A DNA stretch of 64,000 nt. Source: Hirsutella rhossiliensis (Eukaryota > Ascomycota > Sordariomycetes > Hypocreales > Ophiocordycipitaceae). Position 1 is the stretch's first letter. Each line of letters starts with the position of its first letter. Shown in pieces: positions 1 through 9,980 of this stretch. Below the pieces are notes generated by a model, which saw nothing but the letters and a program-made list of their open reading frames with translations, ran no database searches and was not told where the DNA came from. Where the stretch lies: the NCBI RefSeq assembly GCF_020360975.1, contig NW_025408669.1, forward strand, positions 3,968,001 to 4,032,000. Direction: 5' to 3'. The translations under genes were made by a program, and so were the position numbers.

Positions 1-976
1 GGCCGGCGGCTAGCTTAGACCTACGTAAGCCTTAGGTTACCTATCCCCTTAGCCTTAGGTAGCCTCCTTTACTAAAGGGTATATAAAGTAGTATCCCTTT
101 CTTCTTCCTTTCTTTCCTTCTCCCCCTTCTTTAACTATAGTAATAGCTATAATAAGTAAGTTCCGCTCTACCTAAGGTATTAATTTATTCTTAGCTATAT
201 AGGCCGCCCTATTAATAAGTACTTATAGTAATAGCTAGAGTAGTAATAATAGCCTTAATAATAATAATAACTTTAACTAATAAGTTCCTTACCTTATAGA
301 GCGGGAGGCCGCGTTCTATTATACTAACTTCTATAATAAATATATCCGCCTCCGCCTCCCTTACCTCCTCCTTCTTAGAGCGTATAAAGTTATTTATTTA
401 TACTATACTAGCCGCGGCCGATAATAGCTCCGCCGCTACCGCCGCTCTTACCCGCGCCCTTACTACCGCGCTTACTACTACCGCTACTACTTTTATTACG
501 CTAGCTACCCTTATATTACCTTTTAAAGTAATAATACTATCCCTACTATTACTTATAACGCTTAGCCCCTTAGCCCTTACCTTTATCTCTACTTCCCTTA
601 TAAGTCTATAGTTAAGTAAGTATAATAAACGTTTTCTATTAACCTTTTAAAAAAAAGGTATAAGTAATAAGTATAGGATCGGGTATTTAATAATATAAGT
701 AGAAAGAGCAATCGAGGGAGTATAAGGTAGGATTTCGTCCGGAATTTATAATAAGTATATAAGGTGCTAAATAATATATTAAAAGAATAGCGTTATAAAG
801 GATACTTACGAACTTACTTATTCTATCTACTACTCTTAAGGAAATCCTTTATCTTTTATAGACTATTACTTACTTACTAGTAGACTAATTAGTTAGCTTT
901 CTAGTATATTCTATAATGCTTAAATAGCTCTATCTATAGTATATCTTCCGGACTTAGTAGGTAGTCTAATTATAGT
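1..976. other. RIP-mutated anonymous sequence left of element A
   Basis: No family is recognised. CA and TG are almost absent although GC-rich patches with many CG remain (about 400-500). On the minus strand a frame runs from about 655 to 398 without a stop; it is rich in Val, Ala and Arg and is followed in the same frame, after one TAA, by a charged stretch rich in Lys and Glu. This may be the remnant of a coding region, but there is no start codon and no motif. The right edge is element A, preceded by ATAGT. Confidence 0.4.
398..655 (-). pseudogene. possible coding relic, unknown, minus strand
   Basis: About 85 codons are open on the minus strand without an ATG. The deduced residues are basic near the start and then Val/Ala/Arg-rich. 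In a RIP-saturated region TAA/TAG triplets are very common, so an open stretch of this length may mean that the frame had few Gln and Trp codons, or it may be chance in a GC-rich patch. No domain is recognised and the call is weak. Confidence 0.2.
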
Positions 977-1473
977 TATCGCGAAGCATAGCTTAATTTT
1001 ATAGTTCTCGGAGATATCCCTTAGTAAGATAGACTAAGGAAGCTAAAAATACCCGGTATAGAAAAAGGAAGAAGGAGCTAAAAAGAGGTATAAAAAGGAG
1101 GGTAGGGGTAAGAGGGGAAGTAAAAGTAGCGATAGCTTCCTATAAAGGTAGCGAAAGATAAGATAGATATACTAGTAACGGCTAGAAAAGAGGGGAAAAA
1201 CTAGTAAAAAGCTCGGTGGTCGAAAGGATATTAGTAGCTTCTTTAAGTAGGATCTTCTTTATTAATTAAGATGCTAGATAGGTATAAAGAGGGGCGTTAG
1301 ATAAAGGAAAGAAGGAGAATTAAGGTAATATAATAATTATTCCCCTGCCGTAATTACTGCCCCTATAAGAATTAAATCTTTCTACCTTACCTATCTAAAC
1401 CCTTACTTTTAATTTTACTTTTAATTTTACCTTTATATATTTTTATATACTTCTTATATCTCTCTTCGCGAGA
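977..1473 (+). repeat. 5' LTR of element A
   Basis: It starts TATCGCGAAG and ends CTTCGCGAGA, giving an 8-bp inverted terminal repeat (TCGCGAAG/CTTCGCGA). It belongs to LTR type I, which carries a purine-rich GAAGAAGG-like block near position 100 of the LTR. At 497 bp it is slightly longer than the usual 485 bp. Confidence 0.92.
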
Positions 1474-1614
1474 GTTATAAGCCTAGGAGGAATAGTATTC
1501 CTATACCTTCTAGCTACTATAAAAGGCACCTTTCTTATATCCCTTATAGCTTTCTTTTACCCCTCTTACTAGAAAAGCCGATTTTTAACCGACTTTTCTA
1601 CCCCTTCTCTCTCC

Positions 1615-4600
1615 GCAACGATATTAAAAAACGACTCCTCTACCGTCCCTATAGTCTATAGGACGATTCTCGTAAAGCCCTAAGATTAAGATAAGTAGGT
1701 AAAGGAGCTATAAGCTCGTATAGATAGAACTATCTATAATTTAGTCTTCTCTAATAAGTAGGACCCTCTTAAGCCCCCTCTTTATCCTAGGGCAACGGAC
1801 TTTATAGAGGGAGCTACCCTCTTCTCTAAGCTAATCTCTATATAGTAAAGAGCTTTTTCTACTACCTTAGGCGACTACGAGAGTTATCGAAAGGAATACC
1901 TCTATAAGACGAAGCTACTAACTATTACTTATACGGCAATAACGGAATCCGTTAGTGCCGTAAAGCTAATCTCTCTTTAAGAGGAAGAGACTCTTAAGCA
2001 GTAGCTTTTAAAGCTCGAAACCTTAATAGCTCCCTCGAGGGACTATATAACTAACCGTATTAAGAAGACCTATATAGCCTACCTAGGAGCTTTTTCTACT
2101 AGGAACCTACTAGCTTCTTTATAGCTAGCTAAGTAAGAAGAAATCCTCGAGGAAGCTAACTAATACTTCCTTATAAAAGCTCTTTCCGGCTAGTAGCTAT
2201 AGGATATATCTCTACTAATAAAGCCTATTAATAACGGTTACTTAACTATCTTTTAAGAGGCTAGCTAAGAACTAAACGAAGAGGCTACTAGAGTATAATA
2301 GTAAGAAGTCTTATTCCTTTATAGCTAGCACTCGACCTAGACGGCTCGACCTACTACCCTTATAGCTACTATAGCCCTTATTACTACGGCCCCTACTATT
2401 ACTACTGCTACTACGGCTATTGCTCCTTTAGCTCCTCCTCCCTTAAGAGTATTAATACTATCTTTAACGGCTATACTAGGCCCGGCCTTAGCTCCGCCTC
2501 TTACTCTAGGCCCGGCCCCGTTCCTATTAATTAGACTAGCCCGACTAGTCCCTTAATAGACCTTTTAGTCTATTAATAGAAAAATTAAGGAACTAGTCGA
2601 AATCGAACCTTATTAATATTAGTAATAAGGAGCAAAAAGGGGGGGTTTTTAAGTAGACCTTCTAAACTAAAACAAGGATTCCTTAAAGAAACAACGTATA
2701 AGGAGGAATCGACCTACCTAGTAAGTATATAAAAAGCCCTATCGGCTAATAGACTACTAGTAGGTCCTCGAGGAAAACCGACTTAAAGGAGTTAACCCTT
2801 TAAAGAGGCTATAAGAAATAGTATAATAGTCTATTAAGGAGGACCCCTTATTATAGAAGAAGATAGACGAGATTTAGGTAGCTAAGAAATAGTAACTAAT
2901 AACGCCGCTACCTTTATTTAAGCTATAAATTTAAGGAAAAACCGTTAGTATAGTAAATCCAGCCTTTATCTTTCCTATAGATTAATAAGGCTAAGACTAA
3001 CCGTTAGAGCCCTCTAATTATCCCCTACGAAAATTAGCTATCCTTAACTCTAGTACTTCCCTCGATATCTATAATATACTCTTATAATTCCGGTCCTTTA
3101 AGAAGGCATAAAGGGAATATCTTACTACCGGGGAATTAACTATATAGATAGAGGGATATAGAAGGGTGAATTTTACGATGAAATTACCTAATAGGTCTAT
3201 ATAAATTCTTCGATAAAAAAGGGTAGCTTTTTACCCTCGATTTTTAATAAGCTTAATTTCCTTCTACCTTCTTTAATAGGAAGGAATCTTTTAGGATATA
3301 ACGTCTAAGCCTATAAGGCTAGTCTAGAAGAATTAAACTATTAGGCTTATTAAAGAGAAATTCGGTTAATTTATTCTTAAATTCCGACCTATCCTTAGGA
3401 AGGAATCTCTTAAAAAGTTAGCTTTCCTTACTAAGAGGGTAGGTTCTAAGGACCCTCTTTTAGTAGCCTAAGGAGACGGTCTTCTTTAATACGTATAACT
3501 TAGTTACCTAGGCCCCCTAGCTTTATATAAGCTAGGCTAATAATAAGGCGTACGAATAAGGGGCTTAAAGACCGTTAAATATAAATACTATAGCTAAGGA
3601 AAGACTAAGAGACGAATTTCTAGATAAACCCCTTTACGGCTAAACTAGCTATATAAGGAAATTTAGGTTAACTAGACCAACGTCTCTAAGGATTAAGAAA
3701 GCTTTATTAAGGTAATGTTTTTTATAGACGCTTTTTTAAGGATAGTTTTCCCTTATTTCTTATAGACCTACTTAAGTAAGTATAACTAGTTTGCCCTCTA
3801 AGACTTCGTTAACTAGATAAAATCCTACTTCGGCTATAAGGTAAAGAAGATATAGTCTAATAGAGAGCTATTTATAAAGGATATCTTAAATTAGCTTTAA
3901 AAAAGGGGCATTTTACCCCTCCCGTTAATACTAAATACCTAGGCCTAGAACGGAGGGGTAGAAAGATTAAGGGGTGCTATAATAGAAAGGGCCTATATAA
4001 TAAGACTTACTATAAAGCTTTTATATAACCTTTAAAGGGAAGTCGTTAAGACCGCCTATTACCTTTAGAACCGGACCCCTAGGGACCCTAAGGACCCTAA
4101 GGAACTAAACTAAGGAATAAACTAAAGATCCCCCCTTAAGCTCTTTATAAAAAAGAAGGCGTTGCTAGCTTACCTTTATACCTATAGCTATAAGGCATAT
4201 ACTATAATAGCTAATATATAGCTAAAAAGGAAGAAGAAAAGAAAGCTTAATTCTAGAGCCTTTATTAGTTACCTTATTAATTATAATTCTATAAATATCT
4301 TCTAGATCTAAATCCCTTTTTTATAGAAGGTTATTTCGACTAAGGATATAATTTTCGACGAATTTAGCTTCTTTAACGGAAAGAGGGATTAATAGCCCCT
4401 CTTACTCTTATAACGTTAGCTAATTTAAAAGATCTAAATTCCCCCTTCTTAATAGTTATAAGAAGAAGCTTTAAATAAGGAAATAAAAGAAGAAACTAAC
4501 GTTAAAGTAGTCGAGGATAACGCTAACTTTAAAGGAGAAGAGGAAGCTACTAGATTAGATAATCTAGATAAAGAAGGAGACTATAAGAAAGCGGTAGAGC

Positions 4601-5049
4601 TAGAATACGCCTACCTTCCTACGCCTCCTTTTATAGAATAAGAAGAAGATTTAAAAGTAGCTTTTTCGGTTAGTCTTCTTATCTCGACCCCTAAAAGAGT
4701 AGGAAAGGCACCTCTCTTAAAGGATTACCCGGCTGCCTTTTTATTCCTACTTTAAGAAGCAAAGGAAGGTATAGGACCTAATATAAAAGAAGACTAATTT
4801 CTCCCTTATTTCGATCGCTTTTTTAACTTCTATCTAACGCCTATAGAAGACGGTTCCTATAGAGCATTTAAAGCAGGCTAGCTTTTTAAGCTATAGCTAT
4901 TAGTAAGGAAGGTATATAAAAGAGACCTCCTAGACCTACTAGTATACTAAAAGCAGCTAGAAAAACACCCTTTAAGAAACTAGTTTCTCTAGGCCTAGAA
5001 AGACTACCTAGCTTTATATAAAGAGATAGGGTCTTTTAAAAAGGTCCTT
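1615..5049 (+). pseudogene. gag-pol relic (gag, protease, integrase), element A
   Basis: This is the degenerate 5' two thirds of a copia gag-pol. The frame carries in order a long gag, an Ala/Pro-rich linker (about 2340-2550), a decayed zinc knuckle, the protease site at about 3050-3070 read as Leu-Asn-Ser-Ser-Thr-Ser in place of LDSGAS, and the integrase zinc region starting near 3562. Stops occur where Gln or Trp are expected. The spacing from protease to integrase is 509 bp against 525 bp in B, C, D and R, so it also carries indels. It is cut off at 5049, before the reverse transcriptase. Confidence 0.85.
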
Positions 5050-5504
5050 TATAACGACCGGTATTATTCCTAAGGGATAAACTTATTAAGGGGTTTATAT
5101 TAATAGATATAATAAGGCGTAGTTTAAGTAATAATAAGTATATTACGTTAGTAATACGTCGGAGGTTATAGACCGTAGACTATAACTAAGTAATTAGAAT
5201 TAAAGATAGAATCGTAATAAAGATCTAGATTAAAAGCTAGAGAGCTATCTATCTAAAGGAGTAAAAGTAGGTAGCTATATATACCTATAGAGACTATCCT
5301 TAGATTATAGGCCTAGCTATAATCCCTAATATTAGATTATATAAATCGTAGTAATCCTATTAATCTTAGATTACTTAGATCTCTACGATCCCCTTAATCC
5401 TATATCTATTAAATAGTTATACTAACTATTTATTTATTAGACCGTATTATATACTTAACGCGGTCGACCGTTAGCGGCCTAGTAGCTATTATCGTAATAC
5501 GATA
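5050..5504 (-). repeat. 3' LTR of gypsy-1
   Basis: The left edge is the abrupt loss of similarity to copia-1 at 5049/5050. The right edge is set by the adjacent polypurine tract, so the minus-strand LTR starts TATCGTATTACG. A 173-bp stretch (5328-5500) is repeated without length change at 18792-18964 in the same orientation. The left boundary is inferred, since no second full copy is available. Confidence 0.65.
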
Positions 5505-5518
5505 TCTCCCCTCCTTTT
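5505..5518 (-). other. polypurine tract of gypsy-1
   Basis: The minus strand reads 14 purines, AAAAGGAGGGGAGA, directly before the presumed 3' LTR. This is the expected site of the plus-strand primer of a retroelement. It fixes the orientation of the element. Confidence 0.65.
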
Positions 5519-6849
5519 AGTCTTATCCGTAAGACCTACTATAGCTACCTTAGCCGCTATATATAAATATACCCTTATCGCGTCGTATATAAGTATATCG
5601 TTCCTTATTTCTTTATCTTTTTAGGATATACTACTAATAGTATATCTAGTTATATACTAAAAATTCGTTCCCGAAAAGCCTCTAAGCGCGCTACTCTTAT
5701 TAAATATATCGACTTAAGTAGAGATCCTACTAATATACCGTATACTCGATACTTTAAGGCGAAGAAGACGAATTATTAAATAGCTAAAAATTCTTCGCGC
5801 TATAATAATTATATTACTAGTAGTCGTCCCTATTATAATAGTATTTTAATAGCCTCTTCTTATAGGTATCTTTTAATTCTTTCTATATATAGTAGCTAAT
5901 ATATTTCTTTTAGTAACTAAATTATTAGCGGAGTAGCGTAGGCTATATTCTAAAGAAAACGAAGCTAGGGAAGCCTTATTAGAGCTTTAAGTATAGCTTA
6001 TAAACCTTTAATTATAAATATCTATCGCCGTTAATCGTTTAGCTTATATCTAGAAGATTTAAAATCATATAAAGGAAAAGAGTTCTAAGTTATTTTATTA
6101 TAGTATTTAAGAAGTAGATACTAAGGATAGCGTTTTACCTATGCTCGATATATATAAGTATTAAGTAGTAAATAACTTATAATCGTTAGGCGTTCCTAAT
6201 AAAGCGAATTAGTCTTTATTTAGTATTAGTAAGGAGTTTATAGATCTTAGTCCTTTAATCCCTCTTAAACCTTTTAGTAAAATTATTAAAGTAGAGAGCT
6301 ATAGTAGGTTAAGTACTTAAGTAGTTCCTAGGTATTTTCTTTTAGTCTATATCCTTTCTATTTAATAAGGTATTCTTATTACTAACCTTATTTTCTTATA
6401 TCTAGTATTTATTTAGCTTTATATTCTTAATTATCGTTAACTTTAATTTTATCTTATAGTTTAGCGTCTTATAATACTAGTTCTAATAATAAGATATAAA
6501 ATATTAGGTATATCTATATTATTATTAGTAGCGAAAATTTATAGTTAACTTTTAAAATAGTTTTCTTAACCTTAAACGGTCTAAGTCTCTTAAAATCTAA
6601 TTTATTACTTAGTTATTTTATTTTAATATTTCGTTATATAAGGTAGACTATATCTCCCTCTTAAAAGATTAGTCCTTATAATCTTTTCCGATTATAATAA
6701 GTAGATATTCGTTTTCTAATAAATTAAAGTTCTTATTATATTTCTTTATATAATTTTTATAGCTAATCTACTTATAGTATCGCTTATTTTACTTATAGTC
6801 TTTATTAAGTAACCTTAAATACTTCTAGGTTATATTTATAATTAGCGTA

Positions 6850-9120
6850 TATTAGTAAGAGCTTAGTTATTTTTATAACTAAGCTATTATAAGCTAGTTA
6901 CGCTATTAGTAGCTATTTAACTTAATCGTTTTATTCGTAGCTAATATAGTATTATAAATATTATTTAAGCGTTTAGTTAAGTCGTTTTATTTATATATTT
7001 ATTTATAGGTAATAAGCTATACTAAGCTTATATTTCGTCCTTAATTATACTATAAGAGCTTACTAAAACTTAGCTATAAATATACTTCCTTTATTAGAGA
7101 TAATCTCGTTTAGTAGCTTATAATTACTTATAATTATTCATAGGAATATATATACTAGCTCTTTTATATTACTTATTTCTTTATATAGTAAGAAGTATCT
7201 ATACTTCGTTAGTTTATTAGTAATAATAAATATACTATTATACTTAACGTTAGTTATAGGTTCTTTTAATAATAATAGCTTTATAATATAGTTAAAAGCT
7301 ATTAAATCCTATAGTTTTTCTAGTACTAGTAGCGGTTATAATTCTCTATATAGTTTATATTATTTAGCTTTACTTTATATATAAAGTTTATATTCTTTAA
7401 TAACTTATTATATTACTTCTTTAAGTTATAGGAAGTTATATTATCGTTTAATCCGTTTTATTATTCTTTAGATTCCTTAATATCTATATATTAGATATTC
7501 GTATATATCTTATATAACTTTATCTCGTAATTCTAGTAGTATCTAGATTTTATTTTTATATATTAAAACTTCTAAATATTCTATATTATATCCGTTTAAT
7601 ACTTTATATTCTTTTATTTATTTTAGGATCTTTTAGTATATTAAGTTATTAGGTTATACTTTAAATATTATATTTAGCTATTATTACTAGTAGTTCTTAT
7701 TTTCGTTAATTTCTAAGACCTATCCTTTCGTTATAGGTGCCCTTATATCGTAGTTACTTTATTAACTAAAAGTATTAGCTCGACCGTTTTCTATTCCTTT
7801 TCTATAGATTATTTTATAGTTAAATTCTAATATATATTTAGCCTATTAGGTTTATCGTCCGTTTAACTATTATATTATTATAAAATATAAGATATTCTTA
7901 TAATCTATATAGACCTTAACTTTATATTTACTTCTAAGAAAGTAGTATCGAAATTCCTTAAAAGCTTAAATAATTATAAGGAATTCTTTATCGTAGATAA
8001 GGTAATTAAATTCTACGCTATATAGCTTCTTTAAGTAGAATATAATTAGTTATAGTCTTTTATTATTATCCTTTTATCCGATTTATACTCTTAAAGTAAA
8101 GTCTAATATAGTAGTTTTTAGTTCGATTTATTATTTTAAATTAAAGGTAGTTAAGACTAGTTCTTATATAATTATAGTTTTAATATATTCGAAAGCTTTA
8201 TTAGCTTTATCGTTCTATATAAATTCTTTTTCCTTTTTCGTTAAGTTATATAATAGTACTATAATCTTTCTAAAATCTTTAATAAATCGTTAATAGTAAT
8301 TTATAAATCCTAGGAAGCTTATATATCCTTAATATTCTCTAGCGTAAGCTATTCTTTAACTAAGTTAATCTTATCTTATTATATTTATATCTCTCTTAGT
8401 AAGATCGTATATCTAAAGAAGTTTACTTCCTATATATAGAACTTACTTTTCTTTAGTTTAACTAGTAACTTTATATTCTAAAGTATATAAAGTACCTTAT
8501 AGATATAATCTTTATATTCTTTTAAGGTATCTAAGAAGATTAAGATATCGTCTAAGTATACTACTATAAAGATATCTAAGTATTTATATAGGATATTATT
8601 AATTATCTATTAAAAGGTAGCTAGTATATTTATATATCTAAATAGTATTACTAGATATTTAAATAGTTTAAATTTCGTTTTAAAAGCTATTATCTATTTA
8701 TATCCCTTTTTTATATATATTAAGTTATAGGCGCCTTTAAGATTAAGGGCTATAAACTATTTTTTACTATATAGTCGATCTTATAGTTCCGATATAAGCC
8801 GTAATAGTATTCGGTCTTTTATTATAATATAGTTTAAGCGTCTATAGTTAATAACTAGTTATAGCTTATTATTTTTCTTTAAAATAAATATAACTAGGTA
8901 GCTTACTTTAAATATTAACGTTTATATATATCCCTTTTATAGATTCTTATTAAGGTAGTTATATAGCGTTTATAGTTACTTTTCGTTTAAGTTATAAATC
9001 TTATAGAACGTCGGCGTTATTTTATCCTTAAGATAAATTTTATAGTCTTATTAGCTATATTTAAGTAACCCTATCTTAAGTTCTTCTTTAAAGAGTTTAT
9101 TATATTTCCGGTATTCTTAA
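6850..9120 (-). pseudogene. gypsy-1 pol relic: RT, RNase H, integrase
   Basis: Read on the minus strand with stops taken as former Gln/Trp, the frame matches Ty3/gypsy pol. The RT N-terminus lies near 9100-8830 (pattern IPxEYxxxxxLF, then NxKLQLVxxYRxLN), and the RT active site YLDD at 8547-8558 is intact. An RNase H segment lies near 8000 (YDKE-like), and the integrase core is near 7330-6880 (ITxxLTKYxYF, then IISNxGSIF, where the catalytic Asp has become Asn). Domain order RT-RH-IN identifies Ty3/gypsy rather than copia. It was presumably a single polyprotein; no ATG and no open frame remain. Confidence 0.85.
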
Positions 9121-9359
9121 GGGATATTCTTTATTCTATCTTATAGGCTTTATTCTTTCTTTTAAGAGCTAGTTTCTCTTAACTTAAGCTCTTTATTAAT
9201 TTATTTAAGGTCTTTCCTTAAAGTAGTAATAACTCTTTAGATCTTTATATTATATCCTTTATTCTATTTATATTAAATACTAGGTTATATAGCTATATTA
9301 GTTAGTATATAGGTCGTATTAGTCGATTTTATTATATCTATTAGTTTAGTTACTATTTT

Positions 9360-9844
9360 TATCGCGAAGCGTAGCCTGATTTCGTAGTTCTTAGAGATAT
9401 CCCTTAGCACGAGGGACTAAGGAAGGTAAAAACACCCGGTATAGAAGAAGGAAGAAGGAGCTAAAAAGAGGTATAGAAAGGAGGGTAGGGGTATAAGGGG
9501 AAGTAGAAGTACCGATAGCTTCCTATAGAGGTAGTAAGAGATAAGACGGATAGGCCGGCAACGGCTAGAAAGGAAGGGAAAAACCGGCAAAAAGCTCGGT
9601 AGTCGAAAGGATATTAGTAGCTTCTTTAAGTAGGATCTTCTTTATTAATTAAGATACTAAACGGGTATAAAGAGGGGCGTTAGATAAAGGAAAGAAGGAT
9701 AATTAAGGCAATATAATAATTACTCCCTTACCGTAATTGCTACTCCCGTAAGAATCGAATCTCTCTACCCTACTTATCTAACCCCTTACTTTTAATTTTA
9801 CCTTTATATATTTTTATATACTTCTCGTATTTCTCTTTGCGAGA
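9360..9844 (+). repeat. 5' LTR of element B
   Basis: A 485-bp type I LTR with the terminal TATCGCGAAG; the end is slightly altered (CTTTGCGAGA). It differs from the 3' LTR at scattered positions, mostly C/T and G/A. Confidence 0.95.
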
Positions 9845-9861
9845 GTTATAAGCCCGGGAGG
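9845..9861 (+). other. primer-binding site for half initiator tRNA-Met
   Basis: The 17 bases GTTATAAGCCCGGGAGG directly follow the LTR. Allowing one RIP change (ATAAG from ATGAG), the reverse complement reads CCTCCCGGGCTCATAAC, which fits the 5' side of the anticodon stem, the CAU anticodon and the first base of the 3' stem of a eukaryotic initiator tRNA-Met. A primer ending there is the half-tRNA (nucleotides 1-39) used by Drosophila copia. The same site occurs in A, C, D, E, R and the TRIM. The tRNA match rests on general knowledge of the conserved anticodon arm; no tRNA gene is in the window. Confidence 0.8.
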
Positions 9862-9875
9862 AATAGTATTCCTAT
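9860..9875 (+). other. leader palindrome after the primer-binding site
   Basis: An AGGAATA-G-TATTCCT inverted repeat sits immediately after the primer-binding site. It is kept in the other copies, including R. A structured leader here is the usual place for dimerisation or packaging signals; that role is inferred. Confidence 0.55.
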
Positions 9876-9980
9876 ACCTTCCGGCTGCTATAAAAGGCAC
9901 CTTTCTTATATCCCTTATAGCTTCCTTTTACCCCTCTTACTAGAAAAGCCGATTTTTAACTAACTTTTCTACCTTTCCCT

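Larger units (their letters stand above)
977..5049 (+). mobile_element. copia-1 element A, 5' part, truncated by gypsy-1
   Basis: This is a Ty1/copia LTR retrotransposon copy with its 5' LTR (977-1473), primer-binding site (1474-1490, RIP-altered) and gag-protease-integrase. It lines up with copy B until position 5049, inside pol between integrase and reverse transcriptase, where the LTR of a minus-strand gypsy starts abruptly. The 3' half (RT, RNase H, 3' LTR) was not found as a separate piece in the window. The 5-bp sequence before the LTR is ATAGT. The copy is more heavily mutated than B or C. Confidence 0.9.
5050..9359 (-). mobile_element. gypsy-1 retrotransposon, minus strand, 5' end missing
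   Basis: This is a Ty3/gypsy element on the minus strand inserted into copia-1 element A. From high to low coordinates it shows the start of reverse transcriptase, the YLDD site, RNase H, integrase, a polypurine tract (minus-strand AAAAGGAGGGGAGA, 5505-5518) and its 3' LTR (5050-5504). The gag, most of the protease region and the 5' LTR are absent because element B begins at 9360. The sequence is heavily RIP-mutated. Confidence 0.85.
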
